DNA from: Albimonas donghaensis
Lineage (GTDB): Bacteria > Pseudomonadota > Alphaproteobacteria > Rhodobacterales > Rhodobacteraceae
Assembly: GCF_900106695.1 (NCBI RefSeq)
Contig: NZ_FNMZ01000004.1
Coordinates: forward strand, 1 to 64,000
Reading direction: 5' to 3'
Length of the DNA: 64,000 nt
Position numbers and translations under genes: made by a program. The notes beneath the pieces were generated by a model. It worked only from the letters and a program-made list of their open reading frames with translations, was not told the origin of the DNA and made no database searches. Positions 18,350-26,100 of the stretch are shown in pieces; position 1 is the first letter of the stretch; each line of letters begins with the position of its first letter.

Positions 18350-19240
18350 ATGACGAAGACTGGCAGACCGCAGCGCGGAGACGGCGCGGACGCCCCGCCC
18401 TCGCCCAAGCGCGAACGCAAGGCCTCGCGCTCGGCGATGCCTCTGATCTTCGACGACGACGACCTGTCCGAGGAGCTGAGCGCCGACCGCAAGTTCAACT
18501 GGTCGCTGGCGCGCGGGCTGGAGATCCTGCGCGCCTTCTCGGGGGGCAACGCCTCGCTGGGCAACGGCGAGCTGGCGGAGATCACCAAGCTGCCCAAGCC
18601 CACGATCTCGCGGCTGACCTACACGCTCAAGCAGCTGGGGTATCTCCAGCTCAACGCCCGCTCCGGCAAGTTCGAGCCGACGCCCGCGATCCTGGCGCTC
18701 GGCTACCCGGTGATGTCGACGATGAAGATCCGCATGATCGCGCGCGACTACCTCCAGCAGCTCGCCAACGAGGTCGGGCTGACGGTGGCCATCGGCGGGC
18801 GCGACCGGCTGGGCATGATCTACGTGGACGCCAGCCACCCCTCGACGATGATGACCCTGCGCCTGGACGTGGGCAGCCGGGTGGACATCGCCACCTCGGC
18901 CATGGGGCGGTCCTTCATGCACGGCATTTCCGCGCCGGAACGCGAGCTGCTGCTGGGCGTGATCGAGCAGCGCGCCGGCGACGACTGGCCGACGCTGCGC
19001 GACGCGATCCAGCGCAGCTTCGACGAGATCGACCGCCGCGGCTTCTGCATCGTGGACGGCGAGTTCCAGGAGGATATCCGCGGCGTCGGCGTGCCGCTGG
19101 TCGCCTCGGACGGCGGCGCGGTGCTGGCGCTGAACGCCGCCGGCCCCCGCTTCGCCGCCACGCTGGAGACGCTGGAGACCGTGGTCGGCCCCCGCCTTGT
19201 GCATCTGTCGCGCTCGGTCGCGCCGATGCTCAACCGCTGA
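18350..19240 (+). CDS. IclR-family transcriptional regulator
   Basis: DNA-binding regulator of 296 aa. The N-terminal winged helix (about residues 45-105) carries SLARGLEILRAF, the recognition-helix region ELAEITKLPKPTISRL, and the wing LGYLQLNARSGKFEPTP. The C-terminal effector domain (about 115-290) has MIYVDASHP and a closing GVGVPLVASDGG segment. ATG 18350 has GGGAAGG upstream and is preferred over an in-frame GTG at 18287. It is divergent from the TRAP operon and followed after 22 bases by an enoyl-CoA hydratase gene. It probably senses the imported acid or its CoA ester and controls both sites with the GTTTCGC repeat. Confidence 0.93.
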   Translation: MTKTGRPQRGDGADAPPSPKRERKASRSAMPLIFDDDDLSEELSADRKFNWSLARGLEILRAFSGGNASLGNGELAEITKLPKPTISRLTYTLKQLGYLQLNARSGKFEPTPAILALGYPVMSTMKIRMIARDYLQQLANEVGLTVAIGGRDRLGMIYVDASHPSTMMTLRLDVGSRVDIATSAMGRSFMHGISAPERELLLGVIEQRAGDDWPTLRDAIQRSFDEIDRRGFCIVDGEFQEDIRGVGVPLVASDGGAVLALNAAGPRFAATLETLETVVGPRLVHLSRSVAPMLNR

Positions 19241-19262
19241 AAAAACGAACCGGAGGAACCGC

Positions 19263-20057
19263 ATGACCCCTGACCACGAGACGCCCGCCGGCGCCGTCCG
19301 CCGCACGCTGGAGAACGGGATCGGGACCCTGATCCTCGACAATCCCGCCGCGCGCAACGCCATGTCCGCGCCCCTGCAGGCCGACCTGATCGAAGGGCTC
19401 AAGGTGCTGGGCGCGGATCCGGAGTGCCGGGTGATCGTGATCGCGGGCGCCGGCGGCCATTTCTGCGCCGGCGGCGACGTGAAGGGCATGACCACGCTCG
19501 ACGGCGACAACGCCTATGACAAGCTTCTGAAGATGCAGGAGATGGTCCGCGGCGTGGTCGAGGCGCCCAAGCCGGTGATCGCCGCGGTCGAGGGCGTGGC
19601 GGTGGGCGGGGGCATGGCGCTGGCCTCGGCCTGCGATTTCGTGGTGGCCGCGCGCGACGCCCGCTTCGCCTCGGCCTTCGTGAAGATCGGTCTGATGCCG
19701 GATCTGGGCGCGATGTGGACGCTGAGCATGCGCATGGGCCTGGGCCGGGCGCGGGCCTTCCTGATGTCGGGCGAGATCATGGGCGCCGGGGCCGCGCGCG
19801 ACGCCGGCATGATCGAGGAGGTCGTCGAGCCGGGCCAGGCCCTGCCCCGCGCCCAGGAGATGGCCGCCGGTTTCGCCACCATGGCGACCCGGGCGCTGGC
19901 GCGCACCAAGTCCTACATGGCGCGGATGCCGATGGGCTTCGACGAGGCCCTGAAGCTTGAGGCGGACGCCCAGACCGCCTGCATCATCTCGGAGGATTTC
20001 GCGGAAGGCCGCGCCGCCTTCCTCGAAAAGCGGGCGCCGGTTTTCAAGGGGCGCTGA
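19263..20057 (+). CDS. Enoyl-CoA hydratase/isomerase family protein
   Basis: Crotonase-fold enzyme of 264 aa acting on an acyl-CoA intermediate. The oxyanion-hole segments are visible: GAGGHFCAGGDVKG near residue 60 and the GVAVGGGMALASACDF block near residue 110. The active-site region reads FVKIGLMPDLGAMW near residue 140, with Asp where many hydratases carry a catalytic Glu, resembling PaaG-like isomerases. A strong GGAGGAA precedes the ATG. It is probably co-transcribed with iclR and works with the acyl-CoA dehydrogenase and ligase encoded convergently. The exact reaction (hydration or isomerisation) is not settled by sequence. Confidence 0.93.
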   Translation: MTPDHETPAGAVRRTLENGIGTLILDNPAARNAMSAPLQADLIEGLKVLGADPECRVIVIAGAGGHFCAGGDVKGMTTLDGDNAYDKLLKMQEMVRGVVEAPKPVIAAVEGVAVGGGMALASACDFVVAARDARFASAFVKIGLMPDLGAMWTLSMRMGLGRARAFLMSGEIMGAGAARDAGMIEEVVEPGQALPRAQEMAAGFATMATRALARTKSYMARMPMGFDEALKLEADAQTACIISEDFAEGRAAFLEKRAPVFKGR

Positions 20058-20069
20058 GCCCCCCGGGCC

Positions 20070-20095
20070 GGGGGCGCTCCGCAAGAAGCGCCCCC
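20070..20095. terminator. Bidirectional hairpin between enoyl-CoA hydratase and acyl-CoA dehydrogenase genes
   Basis: GGGGGCGCT / AGCGCCCCC, a 9-bp perfect stem with an 8-base loop, lying between convergent stops at 20057 and 20097. TT follows on the plus strand; otherwise no U tract. Confidence 0.65.
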
Positions 20096-20096
20096 T

Positions 20097-21230
20097 TCAG
20101 AGCGACCGCCCAACGATCTCCAGCATCACCTCGCTGGCCCCGCCGGCGATCCGCTGGTAGCGGCTGTCGGCCCACAGGCGCGAGATCGGGTATTCCTTCA
20201 TGTAGCCGTAGCCGCCGTGAAGCTGCAGGCAGATGTCGAGCACCCGGTCCTGCATCTCTGTGCCCCACAGCTTCGCCATCGCCCCTTCCTCGGGCGTCAG
20301 CTCCTTCGCGATCTGGGCGGCGAGGCAGCGGTCGACGAAGGCATGGCCGACCTCGATGTCCGTGGCGCAGCGGGCCAGCTGGAAGCGGGTGTTCTGCAGA
20401 TCGAACAACGTGCCGCCGAAGGCCTGTCGCTGCTTGACGTGCTCCAGCGCCCAGGCCGTGGCGGCCTCGGCCACCGCGACGGTGTTGATGGCGATGATCA
20501 GCCGCTCCCAGGGCAGGTTCGCCATCAGCATGCCGAAGCCGCGCCCCTCCTCCCCCAGCAGGGCCGAGCCGGGCAGGCGCACGTCATCGAAGAACAGCTC
20601 CGCCGTGTCGGCGGCGTGGGTCCCGATCTTCTCCAGCTTGCGGCCCTTGCGGAAGCCCGGCAGCGAGGTGTCGACGAGGAACAGGCTGACGCCCCGCGCC
20701 CCGGCCGAGGGGTCGGTCTTGGCCGCCACCACCACCAGGTCGGCGGTCCAGCCGTTGGAGATGAAGGTCTTCTGCCCGTTCAGGACATAGCCGTTCCCGT
20801 CCCGCTTCGCGGTCGTGCGCAGCGCCTTCACGTCGGAGCCGCCCGAGGGCTCCGTCATCCCGATCGCCGCGATCGCCTCGCCCGTGGCCATCCGGGGCAG
20901 CCATTCCCGCTTCTGCGCCTCGGTCCCGTAATTCAGCAGGTAGGGCGCGATGATGTCCGAGTGCAGCGACCAGCCCGGACCGGTGAGGCCGAGGCGATAC
21001 TGCTCCTCCAGCAGGATCGCGGCATAGCGCTCGTCGACGCCGGCGCCGCCGTATTCCTCCGGGATCAGGGTGCACAGCCAGCCCTGCCGGCCCATCTCCC
21101 GCCACGCCTCGCGTGAGACTTCGCCGGCCGCCTCCCACTCGGCGTTGCGCGGCAGGAACTCGGTCTCGAAACAGCGGCGGACGGTGTCGCGGAAGAATTC
21201 GTGCTCGGGCTCGAACAGGGTGCGGCGCAT
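20097..21230 (-). CDS. Acyl-CoA dehydrogenase
   Basis: FAD-dependent alpha,beta-dehydrogenase of an acyl-CoA, 377 aa. The N-terminal helical domain contains LIPEEYGGAG. The middle beta domain carries GMTEPSGGSDV and a FISNGWTADLVVVAAKT stretch, and the C-terminal helical domain ends with LHGGYGYMKEYPISRLWAD and then IAGGASEVMLEIVGRSL. The position of the canonical YEGT catalytic Glu reads AGG, so the base is either elsewhere, as in some subfamilies, or missing. The ATG at 21230 fits the family N-terminus (RRTLFEPEHEFFRDTVRRC). It follows the acyl-CoA ligase gene after 44 bases, probably in one operon. Confidence 0.93.
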   Translation of the reverse strand: MRRTLFEPEHEFFRDTVRRCFETEFLPRNAEWEAAGEVSREAWREMGRQGWLCTLIPEEYGGAGVDERYAAILLEEQYRLGLTGPGWSLHSDIIAPYLLNYGTEAQKREWLPRMATGEAIAAIGMTEPSGGSDVKALRTTAKRDGNGYVLNGQKTFISNGWTADLVVVAAKTDPSAGARGVSLFLVDTSLPGFRKGRKLEKIGTHAADTAELFFDDVRLPGSALLGEEGRGFGMLMANLPWERLIIAINTVAVAEAATAWALEHVKQRQAFGGTLFDLQNTRFQLARCATDIEVGHAFVDRCLAAQIAKELTPEEGAMAKLWGTEMQDRVLDICLQLHGGYGYMKEYPISRLWADSRYQRIAGGASEVMLEIVGRSL

Positions 21231-21274
21231 CGGGGGCTCCGGGGATTGAGGGGGGAGGGGTCGGATGCGCGGCC

Positions 21275-22831
21275 TCAGCCGGCGCCATGGCCTTCCCAGT
21301 AGGGGGCGCGCAGTTCGCGCTTGAGGATCTTGCCGGCCGAGCTCAGCGGCAGCGGCTCGGTCCGGATCTCGACCCGGCGGGGGCATTTGTAGGGGGCCAG
21401 ACGCTCGCGGCAGAAGGCGATCACCGCCTGCCCGTCCACCTCCGCGCCCGGGCGCGGGACGATCAGGGCCAGCACCGTCTCGCCCCATTGCGGGTCCGGC
21501 GCGCCGATCACCGCGCATTCGGCGACGCCCGGGATCTCGGCGATCACGTTCTCGACCTCGATGGCGAAGACGTTCTCGCCCCCGGTCTTGATCATGTCCT
21601 TCAGCCGGCCCGCGAGGAACAGGAACCCGTCCTCGTCCAGCCAGCCCAGGTCGCCCGAATGCATCCAGCCCGCGCGCAGCGCCTCGGCCGTCTCCTGCGG
21701 GCGGTTCCAGTAGCCCTTCATCACGTTGGGGCCGCGGATCACGATCTCCCCGACCTCGCCCGCGGCGGCGCGCGAGCCGTCCTCGCGGCGCACCTCCACT
21801 TCGCACAGCAGCCCGGCCTGCCCGCAGGAGCGCCGCTTGGCGGCGTGCGGGCCTTCGGTCACCGCGTATTTCCCCGGCAGCATCGTGGCGATCGAGGAGA
21901 CCTCGGTCATGCCGTAGCCGTGCACGAACCGCGCGTTGGGCAGCAGGCTCAGCGCGCGGCGAAGGGTCTCGTCCTCGATCGGGCTCGCGCCGTAGAGGAC
22001 CTTGCGCAGGCTCGACAGGTCGCGCGTCCGCGCGTCGGGGTGGTCGAGCAGCATCTTGATCATCGTCGGCACGAACTGGGCGTGGGTCACGCCGCAGGTC
22101 TCGATCCGGTCGAGGCAGGCGGCGGAATCGAAGCGCGGCACATAGGCATGCGCGCCCCCCATCATCGTCACCGCGAAAGTCGAGGTCCCGTCGGCCAGAT
22201 GAAACATCGGGGCCGAATGCAGGTAGATCGAGTCCTGCGTGAACTGCAGCGAGGCCAGCGCGTTGATCGCGTTGGCGCAGAGATTGTCGTGGCTGAGCAT
22301 CACGCCCTTGGAGGCGCTGGTCGTCCCCGCCGTGTAGTAGAGGCCCGCCAGATCCTCGCCTCCCCGCTCCGCATCCGCGACGGGTTCGGCGAACGCGGCC
22401 AGGTCCTTGTAGGGGACCAGGTCCGCGCCGCGGTCGTCGGCCGCGCCGATCAGCACCGTGCGCGCCCAGGCGGCGGGCCGCGGGGTCATCCGCCGGGCCA
22501 GGGCCAGGCCTTCGGCGTCGGCGATCAGCACGCCCACGCCGGCGTCCTCCATCAGGAAGGACAGCTCCATCGGCGTCAGCCGCCAGTTCATCGGCACGGC
22601 CACGGCCCCGCACCAGGGCACGGCGAAGAGCGTTTCGAGATAGGCTTCGCCATTGAAGGCCAGGATGCCCACCCGGTCCCCCGGCGCGATCCCGAGCGAG
22701 CGCAATCCCCCCGCCAGGCGGGCGACCCTCTCGATCGCCTCCCGATAGGATCGCCGCCCCTCGCCCGAGACGCGGATCGCGCCCCCCGGGTTCGTCGCGG
22801 CCGCACGTTTCAGGCCATGCGTCAGTTGCAT
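21275..22831 (-). CDS. AMP-binding acyl-CoA synthetase
   Basis: ATP-dependent CoA ligase, 518 aa, which activates a carboxylic acid through an acyl-adenylate. Core motifs: YYTAGTTSASKGVMLSH (A3, about residue 162), YGMTEVSS (A5, about 297), the HSGDLGWLDEDGFLFLAGR hinge (A7-A8, about 387) and the C-terminal catalytic lysine in SSAGKILKREL (about 500). ATG 22831 has GGGGAGGAG just upstream; longer forms in frame are compositionally non-family. It leads a two-gene operon with the acyl-CoA dehydrogenase. A copy of the GTTTCGC inverted repeat lies 82-98 bases upstream, suggesting control by the IclR protein. Substrate probably a TRAP-imported acid. Confidence 0.94.
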   Translation of the reverse strand: MQLTHGLKRAAATNPGGAIRVSGEGRRSYREAIERVARLAGGLRSLGIAPGDRVGILAFNGEAYLETLFAVPWCGAVAVPMNWRLTPMELSFLMEDAGVGVLIADAEGLALARRMTPRPAAWARTVLIGAADDRGADLVPYKDLAAFAEPVADAERGGEDLAGLYYTAGTTSASKGVMLSHDNLCANAINALASLQFTQDSIYLHSAPMFHLADGTSTFAVTMMGGAHAYVPRFDSAACLDRIETCGVTHAQFVPTMIKMLLDHPDARTRDLSSLRKVLYGASPIEDETLRRALSLLPNARFVHGYGMTEVSSIATMLPGKYAVTEGPHAAKRRSCGQAGLLCEVEVRREDGSRAAAGEVGEIVIRGPNVMKGYWNRPQETAEALRAGWMHSGDLGWLDEDGFLFLAGRLKDMIKTGGENVFAIEVENVIAEIPGVAECAVIGAPDPQWGETVLALIVPRPGAEVDGQAVIAFCRERLAPYKCPRRVEIRTEPLPLSSAGKILKRELRAPYWEGHGAG

Positions 22832-23147
22832 GCGCGCTCCTCCCCGAGGCGTCCGTCCGACCTCCCGCAGCCGATCCGCAGCGGAAGGGTCATGGTCAAA
22901 GGCGGCATAGCAGTTTCGCCTGGCAAAACTCAAGAACGCATTGCCGCCCCAGCCGCGCGGGCGCCGACGCACGCATCGAGACCAGACGGGAGCCCCCTGT
23001 GGGAGTTCTTCGGCAAGAAGCGGGGTTTTGCTGACCTGCCCTGGGCGTCGGCAGGCGCCGGGCGAAGGCAGGAGAACGTCCGGCGACACGCCCCTCCCCT
23101 TCCGGCATTCTCAGCCGGGGGACCGGGCCGCGCCGTCACGGCCGCCA
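22832..23147. other. Intergenic region upstream of the acyl-CoA ligase
   Basis: Holds the promoter side of the ligase operon and the operator-like repeat at 22913-22929; the terminator of the beta-helix gene follows at 23148. No gene is seen. Confidence 0.6.
22913..22929. promoter_or_regulatory. Second copy of the probable IclR operator
   Basis: GTTTCGC-CTG-GCAAAAC matches the site at 18216-18232 with one arm mismatch and the same 3-base spacing. It sits upstream of the acyl-CoA ligase start at 22831 (minus strand). Confidence 0.65.
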
Positions 23148-23179
23148 GCCTGCGTCCGGCCCGGGGACCGGACGCAGGC
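23148..23179 (-). terminator. Terminator hairpin of the beta-helix protein gene
   Basis: GCCTGCGTCCGG / CCGGACGCAGGC, a perfect 12-bp stem with an 8-base loop starting 7 bases after the stop codon at 23187. There is no U tract, but it is the strongest hairpin in the region. Confidence 0.7.
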
Positions 23180-23186
23180 GACATGC

Positions 23187-26100
23187 TCACATCAGCGCGT
23201 CGGGCGCGGTCACGGTAAAGGTCGCGACCGCCGTGTCGGTGCCGCCGAAGCCGTCCGAGATGGCGTAGGAGAACGAGGTCTCGGCGCTTTCGCCCGGCGC
23301 GAGCCCGTCGAAATCCCCGTCCGCCACGAACCAGAACCGTCCGTCGGACAGCAGCCGCACCGCGCCGCCATCCGCGAGGTCCACCCGCTCGCCCACATTG
23401 GCGGCGGATCCCTCGAAGCTCGACACCGTGATCGCCTGGCCATCCGGATCGCCATCGGCGCCGAAGCCGTTGTCGTCGAACACGGATCGGGCGTAGACCG
23501 CCGAAGGATTCGTCGCGAAGGCGTCGTCCTGGGCCACCGGCGGCGCGTTCGGCGCGGTCACGGTAAAGGTCGCGACCGCCGTGTCGGTGCCGCCGAAGCC
23601 GTCCGAGATGGCGTAGGAGAACGAGGTCTCGGCGCTTTCGCCCGGCGCGAGCCCGTCGAAGTCCCCGTCCGCCACGAACCAGAACCGTCCGTCGGACAGC
23701 AGCCGCACCGCGCCGCCATCCGCGAGGTCCACCCGCTCGCCCACATTGGCGGCGGATCCCTCGAAGCTCGACACCGTGATCGCCTGGCCATCCGGATCGC
23801 CATCGGCGCCGAAGCCGTTGTCGTCGAACACGGATCGGGCGTAGACCGCCGAAGGATTCGTCGCGAAGGCGTCGTCCTGGGCCACCGGCGGCGCGTTCGG
23901 CGCGGTCACCGTGAAGGTCGCGACCGCCGTGTCCGTGCCCCCGAAGCCGTCCGAGATGGCGTAGGAGAACGAGGTCTCGGCGCTTTCGCCCGGCGCGAGC
24001 CCGTCGAAATCCCCGTCCGCCACGAACCAGAAGCGTCCGTCAGCCAGCAGCCGCACCGCGCCGCCATCCGCGAGGTCCACGCGCTCGCCCACGTTCGCGG
24101 AGGCCCCCTCGAAGCTCGAAACCGTGATCGCCTGGCCGTCCGGATCGCCGTCGGCGCCGAAGCCGTTGTCGTCGAATACGGAGCGGGCGTAGACCGCCGA
24201 AGGGTTCGTCGCGAAGGCGTCGTCCCGGGCCACCGGCGGCGCGTTCGGCGCGGTCACGGTGAAGGTCGCGACCGCCGTGTCGGTGCCGCCGAAGCCGTCC
24301 GAGATGGCGTAGGAGAACGAGGTCTCCGCGCTTTCGCCCGGCGCGAGCCCGTCGAAATCCCCGTCCGCCACGAACCAGAACTGTCCGTCAGCCAGCAGCC
24401 GCACCGCGCCGCCATCCGCGAGGTCCACCCGCTCGCCCACATTGGCGGCGGATCCCTCGAAACTCGACACCGTGATCGCCTGGCCATCCGGATCGCCATC
24501 GGCGCCGAAGCCGTTGTCGTCGAACACGGAGCGGGCGTAGACCGCCGAAGGATTCGTCGCGAAGGCGTCGTCATGGGCCACCGGCGGCGCGTTCGGCGAC
24601 GTCACGGTCAAGCTCACCTGCGCCGCATCGCTCAGTCCCAGCGCGTTGACCAGCGTGTAGGTGAAGCTCACCGTCCGGCTTTCGCCGCTGGCGAGGTCGT
24701 CGAAATCGCCGTCCCGCGCGAACCAGAACTGGCCGTCGGCGTTCACCCGCACGCGCCCGCCTTCGGCCAGGTCGAAGCTGACGCCGACGCGGGACGCCTC
24801 GCCGTCGACGGCCGAGACTACGGTCGCGAGGCCGCGATCCAGGTCCGGCCCCAGCCCCCCGTCCGCCATCACGTTCTTCGAGAAGACGCCCCCCGTCACG
24901 CCCAGCGCATAGGCGTCGTCCACCGCGTCCGGCGTCGCCACCACCGCCGCGGCGCCCAGATCGGGCGCCCCGCTGCGGATCGCGACCCCGTTGGCCGCGA
25001 TGGGCAGCGGCTCGCCGAAATCGAAATCGTCGTCCACGTCGTTGATGTCCAGCGGCAGGACCCCCGGATCGCCGCTGGCGAGCGCCGGGTTGGACGCGTC
25101 GAGCCTCAGCGCCGCGGTCCGCACCGACCCGCCGTTCGCGGCCAGCGTCGGCGCGCCGTCCGGCTCGATCCCCGCGAACACGTCCGCCAGCGTCCGGGGC
25201 CCGTCGGCCAGCACCGTCACCGTTCCCGGCGTGTTCAGCGTCCCGCCCGTGGCGTCGGCCGCGGCCCCCAGGATGACCCCGCCCGCCAGCGTCGCGACGC
25301 CGGCGCCGTTCACCGAAAGGTCCTGGTCCGCCGAGGAGAAGGCGAGGTTCCCCGCCAGGATCGAGTTGCCGATCGTCAGCCCGCCGGAGTCGCCGTCGAC
25401 CTGAACGCCTCCATAAGCGCTGCTCGCGACATTGCCGGTGATCGTGCTTTGCGTGATCGAGCCCTCGGTTCTGAAGAACCAGGCCCCGCCGCGCTGAAAA
25501 CCGGCGGTGTTGTCGGCGAGGGTGAGGTTGGCCAGCGCCACGTTGCTGTCGAAGATCGCGATCCCCCCGCCCGCGTTGCTCGCCATGTTCTGCGCGACGG
25601 TGACGGAGCCCATGGCGAGCGTCGAGTTCCAGACCGCCATGCCGCCGCCATAGCCGGCGGCGTTGCCGCGGAACTCCGTGTTGGCGACGCGCAGGTCGCC
25701 GGCGAAGGCGTAGAGACCCCCGCCGAAACCGCTCGCGTTGCCTTCGATCACGCTGTCGCGCAGGTCGAGCGAGGCGTTGTTCACCAAGATCCCGCCGCCA
25801 TTTGCGAAACCGGCGTCGCCGCCGGTCACCACAAGGCCGCTCAGCGTGGCCGACCCGCCCGAAGTCACCGACATCACCCGGCTCAGCCCCTGCCCGTCCA
25901 GGGTCACGTCGGCGGTGCCGTCGCCGTCGATATCGCCGTCGATGCCGACATCGCCGGTGATCCCGATCTCTCCGCCCGCCAGCAGCAGCCTCGGCGCGCC
26001 GACCCCGGCCCCGGAATCGAGCGACGCGTCGAAGGTGATCAGCCCGCCCGTCGCCGCGGCGTTCGCCACCGCCACCGCTTCGCGCAGGGAGACGAGGCCG

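Noticed and set aside
23206-24600. Possible CRISPR-like repetition
   Set aside because: The repeats are 348-bp in-frame coding units without spacers.
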